In this document: in pieces, positions 37,491-50,540 of the stretch
Position numbering within the stretch: the stretch's first letter is position 1
Layout: each line of letters starts with the position of its first letter
DNA from: Acanthaster planci
Taxonomy: Eukaryota; Echinodermata; Asteroidea; Valvatida; Acanthasteridae
DNA length: 62,000 bases
NCBI RefSeq assembly: GCF_001949145.1
Contig: NW_019091539.1
Location: 39,319-101,318, forward strand
Direction: 5' to 3'
Translations under genes and position numbers: made by a program
Notes under the pieces: model-generated
What the model saw: the letters and a program-made list of their open reading frames with translations, nothing else
What the model was told of the DNA's origin: nothing
Database searches by the model: none

Positions 37491-40400
37491 AACTATATAC
37501 AGTGTATCCATACATATTAATTTTTCCTTGAAATGTAGTTGAAAGTCTGTTTTCTCTTGATACATCTAAATACGCAGTTTTTGTCTCGAGAAATTTGTGC
37601 GCAATTTCTGAGTAAAAGGTCTTCAAGAATAGTTCACGTTATAGTCATGGACAGATGGAACAAAAATAATAACTCCACGGTCTGCATCGGTTTTGAAGAC
37701 CTTTTTTGGTGTAAGAAAGACAACATCCTTTTCGATCCGTCAGGGTTTTGCCTTACGATTTCCCCTCAACCGGATCTGGTTTCTTTGTAAGGGTTCGTTT
37801 CATAATGCGGAATGCCGCCTTTCAGGGTATGTAGGCATTATAAACAAAATACAGCATGGTTTGAGGTGAGGTAATGGGAATTAATTCCCCTAATATATTT
37901 CCAAGAATTAACGATACTGGTTTACTTCATCTCATAAATATTCATAAGCAAATTGATTTCTCGGTGTACAGTTCTCCGTTTTCCTGTCTAATTTCGACGA
38001 ATTAGTTGTTAATTTCTGCGGCTTCTGACTAAGACAATTCTTCAAAATCCCCATTTCTGCCTCATTGTCGATAAAAGCCTTCGTAGATTTTGCACCTTCA
38101 TTCAGCACACGATATAGAGTCCCGAAGCAAATACATCACGTGCACAATTATTCTGTGTGTAAGAGCCATTAGCGCGAGAGCCATGCGCTAGCCGTAAACC
38201 AACACGTACGCGCGCCCTGTTCGCTTGCACTACACTTTCTGGTTCCAAATGACGTAACATTCCGGTGCTCTGTTCAAACTCCTCGTCATTCAGTGACGGA
38301 AGTAAACATTACTCTTAGATGCCATTGTTGTTTCTGAGCTGTAGAATTCCGTTGGCAACAAGGTTGAAACAGGTTGGTACCAACGCCCTTTAATGTGTCT
38401 TTATTGCAGTATTTACAAGGAAAACGACAACAGACTGGTTCTGTAAAAGATTATATGCCATGACTATTTGTCAATGAGGATCTTTTTTTGGGGGGGGGCA
38501 GAGAATTTTAGAGCTACCAGAAAAACTACCGAGTGAGCTTGATACTCATTGGGTTGATAATCATTTTTACTTCTCGGACACGTGACGAAATCGACTAATA
38601 CCGTGCTCCAATTTGCTCGTCAATATATGAGGTGCAGTAACCTGCCTTACCACCTTAAAGTGTATCTGCAATAATTTTTTTCTCAGCCACAATTTTTCTG
38701 CAACTTCATACTCCTCTTCAATGTGTAAAATTATTTGACATACCCTGTGAGTTAATGTATCGCAAAGTGCACTTCTTAAACATTCAAAATTATCCACGCT
38801 TTCCTCGCCAACAGAGGGCGCTGTTTCTGTGACGTTGTCCAGGGAAGACATGGTTCAGTTCATAGGTTTTTATTTTTAGGTTCAAATTATGAATCGAGAA
38901 ATTACTCACTCAAACATTGCTTATTGTTATGAACTTCTACAAAAATAAATCACCAGAGAAAGAAAATTTAAGCAAGCAATGTCTTTAAAAATGAGGAGTC
39001 TTTTGTGCATAGACCTTATGTAACATTGAGGTTCTTCTCCTGGGATGGCATCACAGTTTTGCTTATGAATATGGAAATTACTCATCAGTATAAAACCGAA
39101 TAGGTAGCAAAATACCCTTTATAGTGAAAAAATATTGAAAATGAGGTTGACTGAGACGCAAAGATGCATTTTGGAGGTTTGCATTTTAAAAATTCCATTG
39201 CTTTAATCTGTGACCTAATTTCAGAAGTTTCAATTTATTGCATACCGTACGATGTTTCAAACAAGATAGAAGTCGAGAACAGAGCACCTGCCATCATGCC
39301 GGTTTGACCGCGCTCTTTCAACTTCGTTCCCGTGTGAACGGTTTTACCGCATCATGCTCGTTCCTAGTCTGATTCCATGACCAAAGATTCCCTGGCGACT
39401 CTAAATAAAACCTTAAGTGAGGTATCACCCACGGATATAAATAGATCATGGAAAGATTACAAGGAAAGCCTCGGTGGATGTGATGACAGTGACATGACAG
39501 ACAGACCTGCCCAGGTTGTTTGCCCCATGGTTATACCATGGTTACACATCCGTACCTGGGATAGAGGCAAGTATAGTCGTTTGCGGCATGTTCAAAGTTG
39601 CAACCATCGACTAGGCCTTCCTTGAACTTCGGTCGCGTCGATCAGTTCACCCCCAGTCCGATCGCGACTTCTCGGACTATCATCAATCCTTTTATGCGTA
39701 CAGACACGGCCGGAAAAACCTGAACATCGATAATGCCATCCGAATGTAGACGGGATTAGTGCGGAATCTTTCGGCTATTGTTGGAAACTGGGGCACTTCT
39801 TCCGGTTTTGGTCACATGGACATTGGGTGATACTGGACCCTTGATTCGACGAGAATAGTCCAGACCATCGGGTCTGGTATCCAGACTAGCTCGTTCCTAC
39901 CATGTGATCATAACGCGAACTTTAAAACATCTTAATTCTACTTTAAAAATATGCGAACGGTTCGCCTGTTGGTGAAACTTTTTCAAAATGCACATTTGCT
40001 CCATTTTTTGTACTGCCGGCCAGCAATAGTTTGTTAACCACTGATGGCAAAACCTATGACCTTATATAAGTGACCCTTGACATTTGCCTATGTAATACAA
40101 AAGGGGTTTTCAGGCGTTTATTAGTCTGCCTGAAGTGGCTAACCCGTCTACCTTCACCTGAGTCAATTCTGGTGACCTGTACACGCTCATGCATACATGG
40201 GCGCTCATATACATTTTCCACGAGGAAAAGTTTCTAGGAGAAGCACTCATTAGCTAACAACTGCATTTGAAGCAAGATATGGGACAGAGAGAACCCCCTC
40301 CGCCTTTGTGTTGATCATTTTTTATCGGAATCTCAGGAATTCTTTACAGCCTTCTAGGGGAGATGTGTTAGGTAACAATAGTCTAGAGTGTGTATAGGGA

Positions 40401-43400
40401 TTGGACAGGTAGGGGGGTACCCCTCCGTCCCATATCTTGCCTGGTATAAACAACTGACAAACGGTTTACAGTTTTGAGGGTTTTCTTTTGAAGTAAGTTG
40501 TGTTTTACTATTTCATCTGTTTCTCCCTTGTTTGGTCTTTACTTTTTTCTTCCCTTTTGTATTTTCCCTTGGGGGGATGGTACGCCGCTTGCCCTCCCCG
40601 GCGATGCTCATGCTCTCGTATTTAAAGAAGCGTTAACAAATGTCTCCATAGCAGTTTCAAACAGAGAGATAATAAATTGAAACTTTGTAAAAACTGAAAT
40701 AACTCCTCCCTCAATTGATTCCTTCAAAATAAATATGCCCCCTTTAATTTTATATTTGTCTCGATAAACTGCATTATGATTGTCAAGTTCGGAAACACTA
40801 ATACTGAATCGGTCGTCATTTCCCTCACTGAAGAAATGCAATATGTAGACCTCGATAACAAAAATTGATTGAATTTTCAACTTCGTCAGAAGAAGCAGTG
40901 ACCCGACCCTGAGGCATCGTCTTAACGCCAAGAATGGGAATGTGTGTGCGGCGAAATTCAATTACCAAATTGTCAAACTTTTCCTGAAATCCAAGCGAGG
41001 TCGGAGCCCTCGTTGAAAAGCGACTCGTCAAGGTGTAATTTCGCCTTTATTTGATGCTTTTCGTGTCAGCAAATCCTAAAAGGGGTTAGTGATCAATTTC
41101 CAAACCTTCATCTGGATACGTGTCTGATGAGAGAGCACGGTACATCATCGGTGATGGGTCTACTGATTGGGGTTACCTTACATACAGCAATAGACGTTTA
41201 CAATAAATCCCAACGCGTGCGTTGCACTCACTCATGCTAAGGTCAACATAGCGCGTCCCGTGACAGTAAGCTGACTAGAGGCAAGATGAGGAACTGAGCT
41301 TTTCCAAGATGTGTCGTAGAGCGGCTTTTCAGGACATGGGGGCTTTACCTGAGTGACACCAGCCAGTTAATCTCACGTGGGCATATATCTTTTTTTTTTG
41401 CCTAGTCCATGAGCATTTTGTAGCGTGCTGTCTTGTTATGTGTAGCGGATCAAGCCGTCGTGGTGCAGCGTACCTTGATACATATCTCCATGCCAGACCG
41501 GGAGGAGGCTTCGGGCACGCCTTGCTGATTATTGCTGCAGCGAGGGTTGGTGAGATACTCAGAAGAGAGAAACATCACCCTTGTTCAGCTTGTCATCTCT
41601 AGTGACTTGGTTATGTTCAGATTCGACCGATCTTTTACCTATGCTTTGTTATGTACTGTTATATTGATGTTATTTATCAGATAATAATGTGTCTATGGCA
41701 TTAAAAGAATATTTGAATTGTAGTTTACACTTGGACCTAAAAATTACCAAGACTTTGCGATATATTAAGAGCGACAAAGTAGGTGCTATACATATCGTTC
41801 TACTTTTGGAAATGTTTTTGTATTTTAAGATGGAACAGTTGGTAATGTGTGGCAAATAAAGTTTTGCAAAGAAAAGATGTAGGCCTATCGTCATTGACAG
41901 CATTACCTCAAACAATGCTAGTGGTGGTAAAAAGTAACATGAACTTCCGATTAATAGACCGTTATTTGTATTTGAAACTGAAACGAGCGTGCGGTCAGAA
42001 ATTAGCCCACGGCTTCAAGACGTTTAAGCCTTCACATAAAAGCGAATGGTAAAATCGCAACACCCGCACTCTCCATCGTGTCATTAAGTGTTATTCAAGA
42101 CTGTGCCTTCAGTGATGACTGCCTATAGTGCAAAGAAGTTAATCCTCAAACTATTTCCCATAGTACCGAAGTTATCGCATTTTGAATTGATTTGTCTGTT
42201 TTCATGACTGACCGTTATCCTCAAGTGTTAATATGATTCTCCATTGCCTCATTTTGTGTTTCTTGCTACACTTCTTCGACGAAGGTCTCTCATGTCATTT
42301 CCCCTTTCCTTAATTTCCCGGGTGTAATATCCCACTTGCAAAAATAATTAATTTCCTGTTATTTGGCGCTGGAATGAACAAAAAGTGAAAATGCTTAATG
42401 GCTCCTCGTGGGCTCAAACCACAATTCAGTTCCAAAATACAAAGACTCCTCTCAAAACAACGCCTTCATATTTCTGTCGGTTCTCTTCCCCGCAATACAA
42501 GTTTCTCCAAATAGGAAACTGTTTCTGTGTTGTGTGACCATTAGATTTAATTTGCATTACTAAAACCCTTGTACTATTTTGAGTGCCCGACGAGGTAGCT
42601 TGACAACTGAACCATTTGGGAACAGATACACCCCGGGCTTCGCACGATTTATTCACGAACTGAAAACAGAATCCCGTCTTCAGGCACTCAGAAGTACAGC
42701 ATCCCTCTAAATCTGTCTCTATTCCCGGGTGAGTCTTTTGTACATCTCCTCCTTCCTCCTTGAGACAACATTCTTAGTTGCACGAAGCGCAGTTAAACTT
42801 ACAAATCTGTCTTCCAGTTGAACGATATTACGTACCTTTTGACATAAATTCTAGACTGGGTCCGAAACCTGACCGGTTTCCTGTCCACACTAACCATATT
42901 ACCCCACATAACATGATCTGCGCGTATGCGCACCCCGGCCCTCGTGCAAATATAATTCTTATTTCCAGAGCCGTTTGCACATTTCAATTTTCCGTCGCTC
43001 GGGGTCTGCGATTTGAACTAGTGTCGTACATTTCTTTCTGCATGGACTTCTGCCCTGTGATTACTATGCAGCACGATCCTGAAAAAAAAAAACCCTGAAA
43101 GTATAACCCACTACACCTTTTCAAGTTATCACAGTTTGCATGTCAGAAATTCCCAAATTCCCTTCAAGCCCTCAAAACTGTCAACTACATCTTGCAGGAA
43201 ACCAATACAACATGATTTCTGACATTAAAGGCACTGCCGGTTCCCCTAAGTTTCTTCGTTTGTGAAGGATGTCATTTTTACAAAAGGTGAATTGTTTAGT
43301 AACCAAGTGTTTGTACTGACTATGCCAGAGCACAAGCCCACTTTGTTTATAAACTTTCCTATATGGAGTTTCGAATAAGTCGCCCCTCCAGGCTCCCATA

Positions 43401-44056
43401 AGAAAGCACACATGAAACCAAAATTCGACATCATCAATACCAAGGCCAATATTATAATGATTGTCATAATGCACTCTTTTCAGATGTAATAATTTTAATG
43501 TTATGATTGTAACTTTTATCTTTGTGTCGGAGACGCGAGAATCATGCATTTATGGAGACAGTTTGACACCTTTTTTCCGGGCATGCAAAATTGAGACGGG
43601 AGCCAAGGGCAGAATGCGACGACAGTAATCCAACCTGCACCAACCCGTCAGACGTAACAAAGTGGAGCCCATCAAAAGAACTCATGGCAAATATCTTGGA
43701 AAGCCACATGTATGTGGGCATCATAGTAGCAACTTAATAATTTGTGTGGATCAAATTTCTCAAGTACGTAAGTGATTCAAATTTTTCCCAGTGGGCATTA
43801 CCGACGTAAGTTGCACTAGTATTGTGATCAAAAGACAGCAATAACCTCGTCCATAATTACTTTTCTCCCCATTTTATGTAAAGCCTCGTCAATTCACATG
43901 GGGTTCATCGAGTGGATTGCCACAGTTGAAGAGAACACGTTGTAAGTCACCTGCTATAAAGCTCGAGCAGTAGCAATCGTTATTACAATGTTCACCATTC
44001 ATTAAGAGTGAATCATTTTTACTTTCACAAATTTGGAAGAAGCAACGGCAGTTTAT
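37491..44056. other. Intron 1, central part: no gene recognised
   Basis: The sequence is mixed, with a CpG-rich patch at 38130-38330 and another around 39250-39900. A CTCF-like motif lies at 38808-38822. A 94-codon minus-strand frame (38567-38851) has no recognisable domain and is not called as a gene. Confidence 0.4.
38808..38822 (+). promoter_or_regulatory. Candidate CTCF-type insulator motif
   Basis: CCAACAGAGGGCGCT agrees with the core of the CTCF consensus (CCA-N-YAG-R-KGGC-R). The match is by eye only. Binding in this species is not shown. Confidence 0.3.
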
Positions 44057-44375
44057 ACTAAGGTGGAAAGCTTGCGGTAGCACCATGCAAGGATACGATC
44101 TATTTGTGAGCCTGTATGGTTTTGAAAAGAACCGTGAGGAACTCACGGAACAGAGTTCCTCACGATTCTTTTCAGAACCATACAGACTCACGGAACAGAG
44201 TTCCTCACGGTTCTTTTCAGAACCATACAGACTCACGGAACAGAGTTCCTCACGGTTCTTTTCAGAACCATACAGACTCACGGAACAGAGTTCCTCACGG
44301 TTCTTTTCAGAACCATACTGACTCACAAAGAGATCGTATCCTTGCATGGTGCTACCGCAAGCTTTCCACCTTAGT
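44057..44375. mobile_element. Foldback element with 45-bp tandem repeats inside
   Basis: Two 88-bp arms (44057-44144 and 44288-44375) are inverted copies with about four mismatches. Their outer ends read ACTAAGGTGG and CCACCTTAGT. Between and into the right arm lie four 45-bp units starting at 44145, 44190, 44235 and 44280. Each unit contains ACGGAACAGAGTTCCTCACG and TTCTTTTCAGAACCATAC. Because 45 is a multiple of three, repeated open frames appear on both strands (a 15-residue peptide repeat). They are a by-product of the repeat and not evidence of a protein. The high identity of arms and units suggests recent activity or recent array growth. Confidence 0.8.
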
Positions 44376-47300
44376 TGTCTGTCACCATGAATAGCTTGAA
44401 ATCCCAAAGGCAGTTACGTTTGTTTGAGGTTTTCTTGGCTGAATTTGCGGTATCCCTTCATTAAGGTACAATTTCATTCAATTCAAACAGATTCTCAGGA
44501 TCGATCTTATCGTTCGTTTTTTTAATTTTATTTTATTTTCGGGGGGGGGGGAATAAGAAAAGCAGTAGCGTATCCAGAGGAGGAAGGGGTGTAAATTGCC
44601 CCTCCCTAGAAACGTGATACCCATAAAGGAATTAGAAACACCAACAATGGTAAATACCACCACCACCTTTAGGTGGGGTTTCTTCTGAGGATTCTGACAA
44701 ATTTGGATGACCGTTTTTGAAAAAAAGTAGGAACAATTTCCCCCTTAGACCTAACTCATCACTGAGGGGCATTCAACTTCAATCAGCTACGCGTATATGC
44801 GGAATGTTTTATTATGTCTCAATCAAATTCATAGTCTTCACGAAATCCTAACATTGACCATTGGATTTCACCTTTATTGTCGTGTCGTTTCACTACAAAA
44901 GCCCATGCCATGAAGACTAATATACCTTTCAAAATGTGAAGTATTCACTCATTATTTTTGAAGAATCCTTATTTCTTACAGAACTTTTTCCAAATATAGA
45001 GACAGTTTTTCTAAAACTAGATCTGGTAATAACGAACTTGAGAAGAAGGAAAAACTCAACTGCTGGGTTTATGTTCTACTTTCCAGAATTTTGGCAGCTT
45101 TCACGTATTATTGCTCTTTCATTGGAATGGTGCATGCTTGTACTATGTATTGTGGTGGAGAAGGTTTGCACCACTCTGACGTGTGTTAAAACGGCTTTGA
45201 TAAAATAGTTATTTACAGGTTTTCTATCATGGCCCTAAGCAGCCATCACGTGCAAATGGACGCTTGTCGAATATCAAACAAGAATTAACATGTCATTCCA
45301 TTTCAGCATAAATAAAAAGGTTCTGTATCAAACTGTAGTTTTGTTATGTAGCCTGCTATCTGAAATGAACCAAATTCACGTTTCTTTGCACATAAATTTA
45401 CGAAATCGTGATCCTGAACTCAGCTGGAAAAGGTGTGCGCGCGTGTGTGAAATTGCATGTGCGTGTAACACAGATTCTCAGAACTGAATGCAAGCACAAT
45501 CAAGAAGATTGAATTTTAATTGAATTGAACGGAGATTATGGACGTTCCTTTAACGTCAGGCGAAAACGGATCAGAGATCTTCAGAAGTGATTGGACTCTT
45601 CGCGAGTTTGACCGGAATACCCTATCTTTTAAAGTTGATACCTGCATTACTGGAAAATATGATTATTCATTGTGAACGGAGAGAGATTATCTTAAATTTA
45701 TTTGAAATTTTTTTAAAAGAAACATTAGGTATTACACTGCGTCGTTCTAATGCATTATGATTAAAGGCTGGCCTTTTACAATTACGATGCAACATCTAAA
45801 TAAATCCCTTTTCCCGATTAGTGGATCATCGATCAGGTGCTGTTGAATTATTCGTTCTATGAGACAGTAATCGTTTGATCGTCATCATTCAGTAGTTGTA
45901 CGCATTGTGGGCATGGTGAAGGCTCTTCACACGGAGTAAAATGGTGGGCGATATCAATATCGAATACTGCAAAACACTGTTCTGTCATGTCCGTCTTCTG
46001 ACAGGAACAACGTTTTTAACTTGTAAGTGTTGCTGATTCATCTGATAAAAAGAAAGAAACAATGTTCTCAAACGATTGGAGCAATTTGCAAGACAAGTAA
46101 CGCCTGTTGGAATATAACTTAATTCAGAAAGTGACAACTTCGTATCTCAATTTTACGCCGGACCGAGAAAACAAACCCAGAGGATTTGTTCAGGTATGGT
46201 GTGAAACAATAAATGTTTCATGCGTGTAAAATTGAAAAAAGAAGTTCAGTTATTGACAAATTGAATGTTCCGTTTCGCTTACTTTATCAATGCACTCATC
46301 AGAAACATTAATTACTAATCAGCCACAGAATAAAAATCTATATTCCTTTATTCGCTTACTTGATTTTCTGTCGAGGAATTACCAACAATACATTATCACA
46401 TTACCCAACGACACGTGGTCACTGACAAGGCATCCGTGTCAAGCCTCTGACAAAATATCCCAAGATTTTTCGTTAGGGTACCCTTTTGAAATTCTGCGGT
46501 TCTCATTTCCGACTGAGCTTATTTTTTGGTTCCCGACCTCGAGTACATGCGATACGATTTCGCCCAAACATCAACTCAGCGACAGACGAAATCCACTGTA
46601 GCGCATCACAACCAGACCAAGCGGTACCTTACAGCATTCGATGTACGCCGAGCGCCATAAGAAAAACCGAAAACGTGCAGGCACCATGTACATACGCACC
46701 GCACACACGCACACAGTACGGTGTCTTGACACTGACTCCAACGAGGTATTGCGTTGTGTGCCAATACAGAGCCTGTAAGTAAAAGGTCACGCAGCGAGCT
46801 TCCAGAACCCTAGCGCAGTCTGCCTAGGGGGATTTTACATTGGGCCTTCCTATCGCGTTCGATAATTTTTCGAAGAATAATTCTTAACTGAAACCACCCC
46901 ATGAAGCACTCATTTTGGAACTTTACCTTTGTCTTCCTCAATATATATTTAAGAAAAGTCACCTGGAGATGGGTAAAAAAGCGAATTTCATCAACGATTT
47001 TGATGCAGCGATATCGTACCTAGCCTATATCGTACGATAAAGACAAAGGTGTCTTTGTTCATGCACGTTTGTTTTCACTCCCCGTGCTTACGTGAAAACG
47101 AGATTGTAAAACGTTGCAAAGATCTACCTACCTGTAGTCGATGGATTCCACGTTCCGTTGATTTGACATAACGCAGTTGTTGTCAGCAAAGTTAACTAAA
47201 ATACTTTTGTAAAAGTAGATTATATCTTGAAATTTGTTACCTTATAAATTAAAAATATTATGGTCTGCTTTTATTCCGGGTTTTACCGACAGACTCCCGT

Positions 47301-50142
47301 AAAATTTCAAACCGTAAATGTTCATCTGCGTACGAGACCACCGCAATGGACTGTTTTGCATGTATTTTAATTTTTCGAAGGTGATGGGTCAAATTTTGGC
47401 TTGATATTTCTCTTATAGGTCAAGTAATTTTTCAATTTCTGTAAATTGATATACTAGAAAATATTTTTCAAAGACTGTTTTCCAAGTTTGAAAGTAACTG
47501 AACGCAAAAATATTACAAATTCTAAAATTTTTGCACGTTATTTTTCCTATCCAAGGGTTCCGGAAGTGCGCCATCAGGGGTAAACTTTCAGGCTGTATAA
47601 AGGTATTTCTCTGTACTCAGCTAGAAACAAAACCACCCATGGTACTCAATATAAAAAGTGACAAGTATACGTAGTGCACTTTGCCCGGTTTATTCAGTCA
47701 TCTATATGGCATTAGCATGAATTTCTTTAGTAATTCTTTTCGACCGACCGACCGACCCTCCCTCAATTGAAAAAAGATACGAGAACCACAGAGTACAAAA
47801 AGGGTATCCTTACTTAGAGGTCTGTCACTAATGCAAAAATTGACCACATGACTACATCTTTAGCACATTGTCCACACCAAAAGACACGAAAAACTGAGAC
47901 TGAGGAGGAAAAGCGATTTCGCTTATTCTCTCCAGTCTCAGTGTTATCGACGCAAAATGAGCGTGTACTTTTCCCTCTGGCGTTTGCCTTGACTACCTAA
48001 CATCTGTGATTGGAGTTCAATAATCCCACACTTTGGGCTTTCTCAACTTCCTGCTGAGCGCTGTCTCCCGAGACACATTTCGCATAAACTAACCTTTCAA
48101 GAAGACACGAGAAGGGCTTGGAGGGTCGAGGTAAAAAACAAACCCTAAATTGACGAGGAGGGATCAACAGTCCAGCAAGATGGACCAGGTGAGCTCAGAT
48201 GCAGGAGCAATAATACGGATGACCGCCAGGCAAGCAATAACCTAGATAATGAGTCAACATCCACGTGAGCCATCTAGGAGAGGTGCCTGCGAGACGAGCA
48301 GTAGGCTCAAACTGGTGAGGACGGCACCCTGTGGGCAAATGGAGGGGGGGTGGGGAGAAAACTGAGCAAGAACACCTCGAGAAAGTCAATACATGTATGT
48401 GGAATGCCTAAGTACGAACGTAGTCTGGTCCCATAGGCCTCTTTTACGAGGTTGGAAATGACGTTGACTGCTTATGTCAATACACGAAGGCGGGAAGCGG
48501 ATGGGGGACGTTCCAGCGGCAGTTGTTTCTCTTTTGAACACTGGCTGCATTGATGCCACTGAATCGCAAACGGCGCTGTATGGCCGACTGGAGTAAAGGG
48601 ATTTACGGTACAGTTAGAGGGACCACCAAACCCCAGGGCCATGAGTTAACCGAGACTGTGTCCTTGTCAAAGTAAGGCACTGTGGTGACTACTGTAATCA
48701 TCCCACAGCTTCCTTGTGTAAACCGAACACATCTCAAACGTACCCTTTACCGTTCTAAACCTCCATGTTTGACACTGAATGTCTTTGAGTTGCTGGGGTG
48801 CACTTGGCAACATATGAGGGCGTTTTGGGGAGACTTTTGGTAACCCATACGGCCCAACTGATATACCGATTGGCGATATCATTATATGTACTGGGCAGCT
48901 TGTTGTCACATCACACCTGATACGCAATTTAAGAATTTTCATTCGTAACTTTTCAATTTTTGATTATAATTTATTTTATTGTTTAGTATTTGAGTATATA
49001 CACAATATAGTTGTTGCCTCACGAATCGACGAAATTAAAGCACAAAGCGGACTTGAAGGAATTTTAATAATAAACGCAAAGCACCATTCCTCCAAAAGTG
49101 CAATAAATACAAACCTCACTTCCAATTATGTTAACACGGCTAATACAAAAAAAAAAGAAGTCAAAAATGCTGCTGAACAATTTAAGTTGGAGAAATCTAC
49201 AGAACATACAGAAACGTCCGATAGAGCATTACAAGTCATGTAACTCATTCGGCAATTTCTCATCAAAATTTTATGCTGAGTAAGACGGGAAAATGGTGTA
49301 CCAATCAGACGACGAGAATTTATTCCCGCATTGCCAGGCGCGGATGTAGAGGGAATGGGGGTGGGGTTCAACCCCCATGCAGGGCTCTTATTTTGCGTGT
49401 ATAGTATTAAAGAACAGAAAAGATTAAATGACTTCGCCAACGGCAACAACTACGTGTAATTACCCACCCCTTATAAGAACAAAACATTTCCCGAAACTCC
49501 CTCCCCCAGCAAAAAACCTGGATCCGCCCCTGAGTGCGTAAAATAAGAATGTTCCACATTCGTGCGATCATTCAGTGACAAATGGAATGTTCCATTTCAC
49601 GAGGTCTTGCATATTTCAGAATTAATTTTTATCCCGTTTCCGTGAAATTGTCTGCTTCCATTCAGTACAAAACGTGCGATATTGAACCATCCCTACGACA
49701 TGGTACAGTAATCTAATGTGGAAAAGGGATTTAATGTAGCTAACAGTTGTTGCAAGGCCTCAAATTACCAAAGGAAAAGTTTTTCAGTAATCAGTATGAT
49801 TTTTTTCATTGTACCGTTTCCCTTTCAGAGTTGTTGAAGTATTTATTTTTTTCCATAAACAATTCACTCTGTTTATGGTTTGTGGCTATATAATATATAA
49901 GGAATTAATATAATTGGAAACCATGTAACTATAATAAAAAAGATATAACGGGAAATATACATACATGTACCTCGAAAATTAAAACACGGCTGCCTGCGGT
50001 AAAGGTTGAACGTTTACCTCAAAAAGACACATAAAGAAAATATAAATGATGAAAGAAATAAACATTTAATAACAGCTGTAAGTGTCAGTTAATATCCGTT
50101 TTTGAATCAGAGGGATACAACTGATTCATGTTCCCATCTTAC
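44376..50142. other. Intron 1, late part: no gene recognised
   Basis: It contains GC-rich repeat debris near 44540-44610 and 49340-49525, of the type seen at 11245-11536. A (CCGA)n run lies at 47743-47757 and a 50-bp hairpin at 47893-47942. Minus-strand frames at 48667-48942 and 49126-49449 have no recognisable domain. Confidence 0.4.
47893..47942. repeat. 50-bp near-perfect hairpin
   Basis: Two 24-base arms, starting ACTGAGACTG and ending CAGTCTCAGT, pair around a two-base centre. There are three or four imperfections, some of which would be G-U pairs in RNA. The loop is too small and the stem too short for a typical microRNA precursor. Confidence 0.5.
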
Positions 50143-50237
50143 TCATTCTCCAAGACTTCCTCCCCTGGAGCATAGGCTTGATCCAAATTACCAAAGGCAA
50201 AATGGAAAAGCCTCATTGAGTTCACCCCATCATTCAT
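50143..50237 (-). CDS. Possible first coding exon of a nested alpha-arrestin-like gene
   Basis: On the minus strand an ATG at 50237 (or 50216) opens a frame whose end reads MRLFHFAFGNLDQAYAPGEE. It then reaches a good splice donor, GA|GTAAGA, at 50142. The pattern F..F.N....Y.PGEEV resembles the first beta strands of alpha-arrestin (ARRDC) proteins. The G that normally follows PGE-x-V by two residues is not present. Upstream on this strand (50340-50540) lies GC-richer sequence with E2F-like and CRE-like words, suitable for a promoter. I could not find further arrestin exons on the minus strand below 50142, so this may be a relic or a chance resemblance. Confidence 0.25.
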
Positions 50238-50339
50238 AGAACTGTAGTGACAATGACGAAGAAGCTTTGTATATCCAGCGAACAGAGAGGGAAATGCAAA
50301 GAAAATGAAGCATTGCTTTGCTTCTCCGGTCTGCATCTC

Positions 50340-50540
50340 TTGCCTATGTATCTTTGTCGTCTAACAAAAAGCGGGAAATACCGAGCAGACCCGAATTATC
50401 CTCCCGCCAAAATGACCGCCGGGTCTTTTTTTATGACGTGGGCACGCAAACTTCAATTAATGCGTTCTCGGATTTGACTGTCTCCTTGCACAGCACTCTG
50501 ACGAACGAAACTGGAATGCGACGCTGAGGTTAATATCGCA
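50340..50540. promoter_or_regulatory. GC-richer patch with E2F-like and CRE-like words
   Basis: GCGGGAAATA (near 50371), CTCCCGCCAAAA (near 50400), GACCGCCGGG and TATGACGTGG fall within about 70 bases. Such a cluster is unusual for this AT-rich intron. It lies just upstream of the possible minus-strand exon at 50143-50237. Confidence 0.3.

Noticed and set aside
38567-38851. 94-codon minus-strand frame with a possible internal GTATGT donor
   Set aside because: No domain or family resemblance, no promoter-like upstream sequence and no partner exon; open by chance is likely.
43889-44407. 172-codon minus-strand frame with a 15-residue peptide repeat
   Set aside because: The frame is kept open by the 45-bp units of the foldback element on both strands and in several frames; this is not evidence of a protein.
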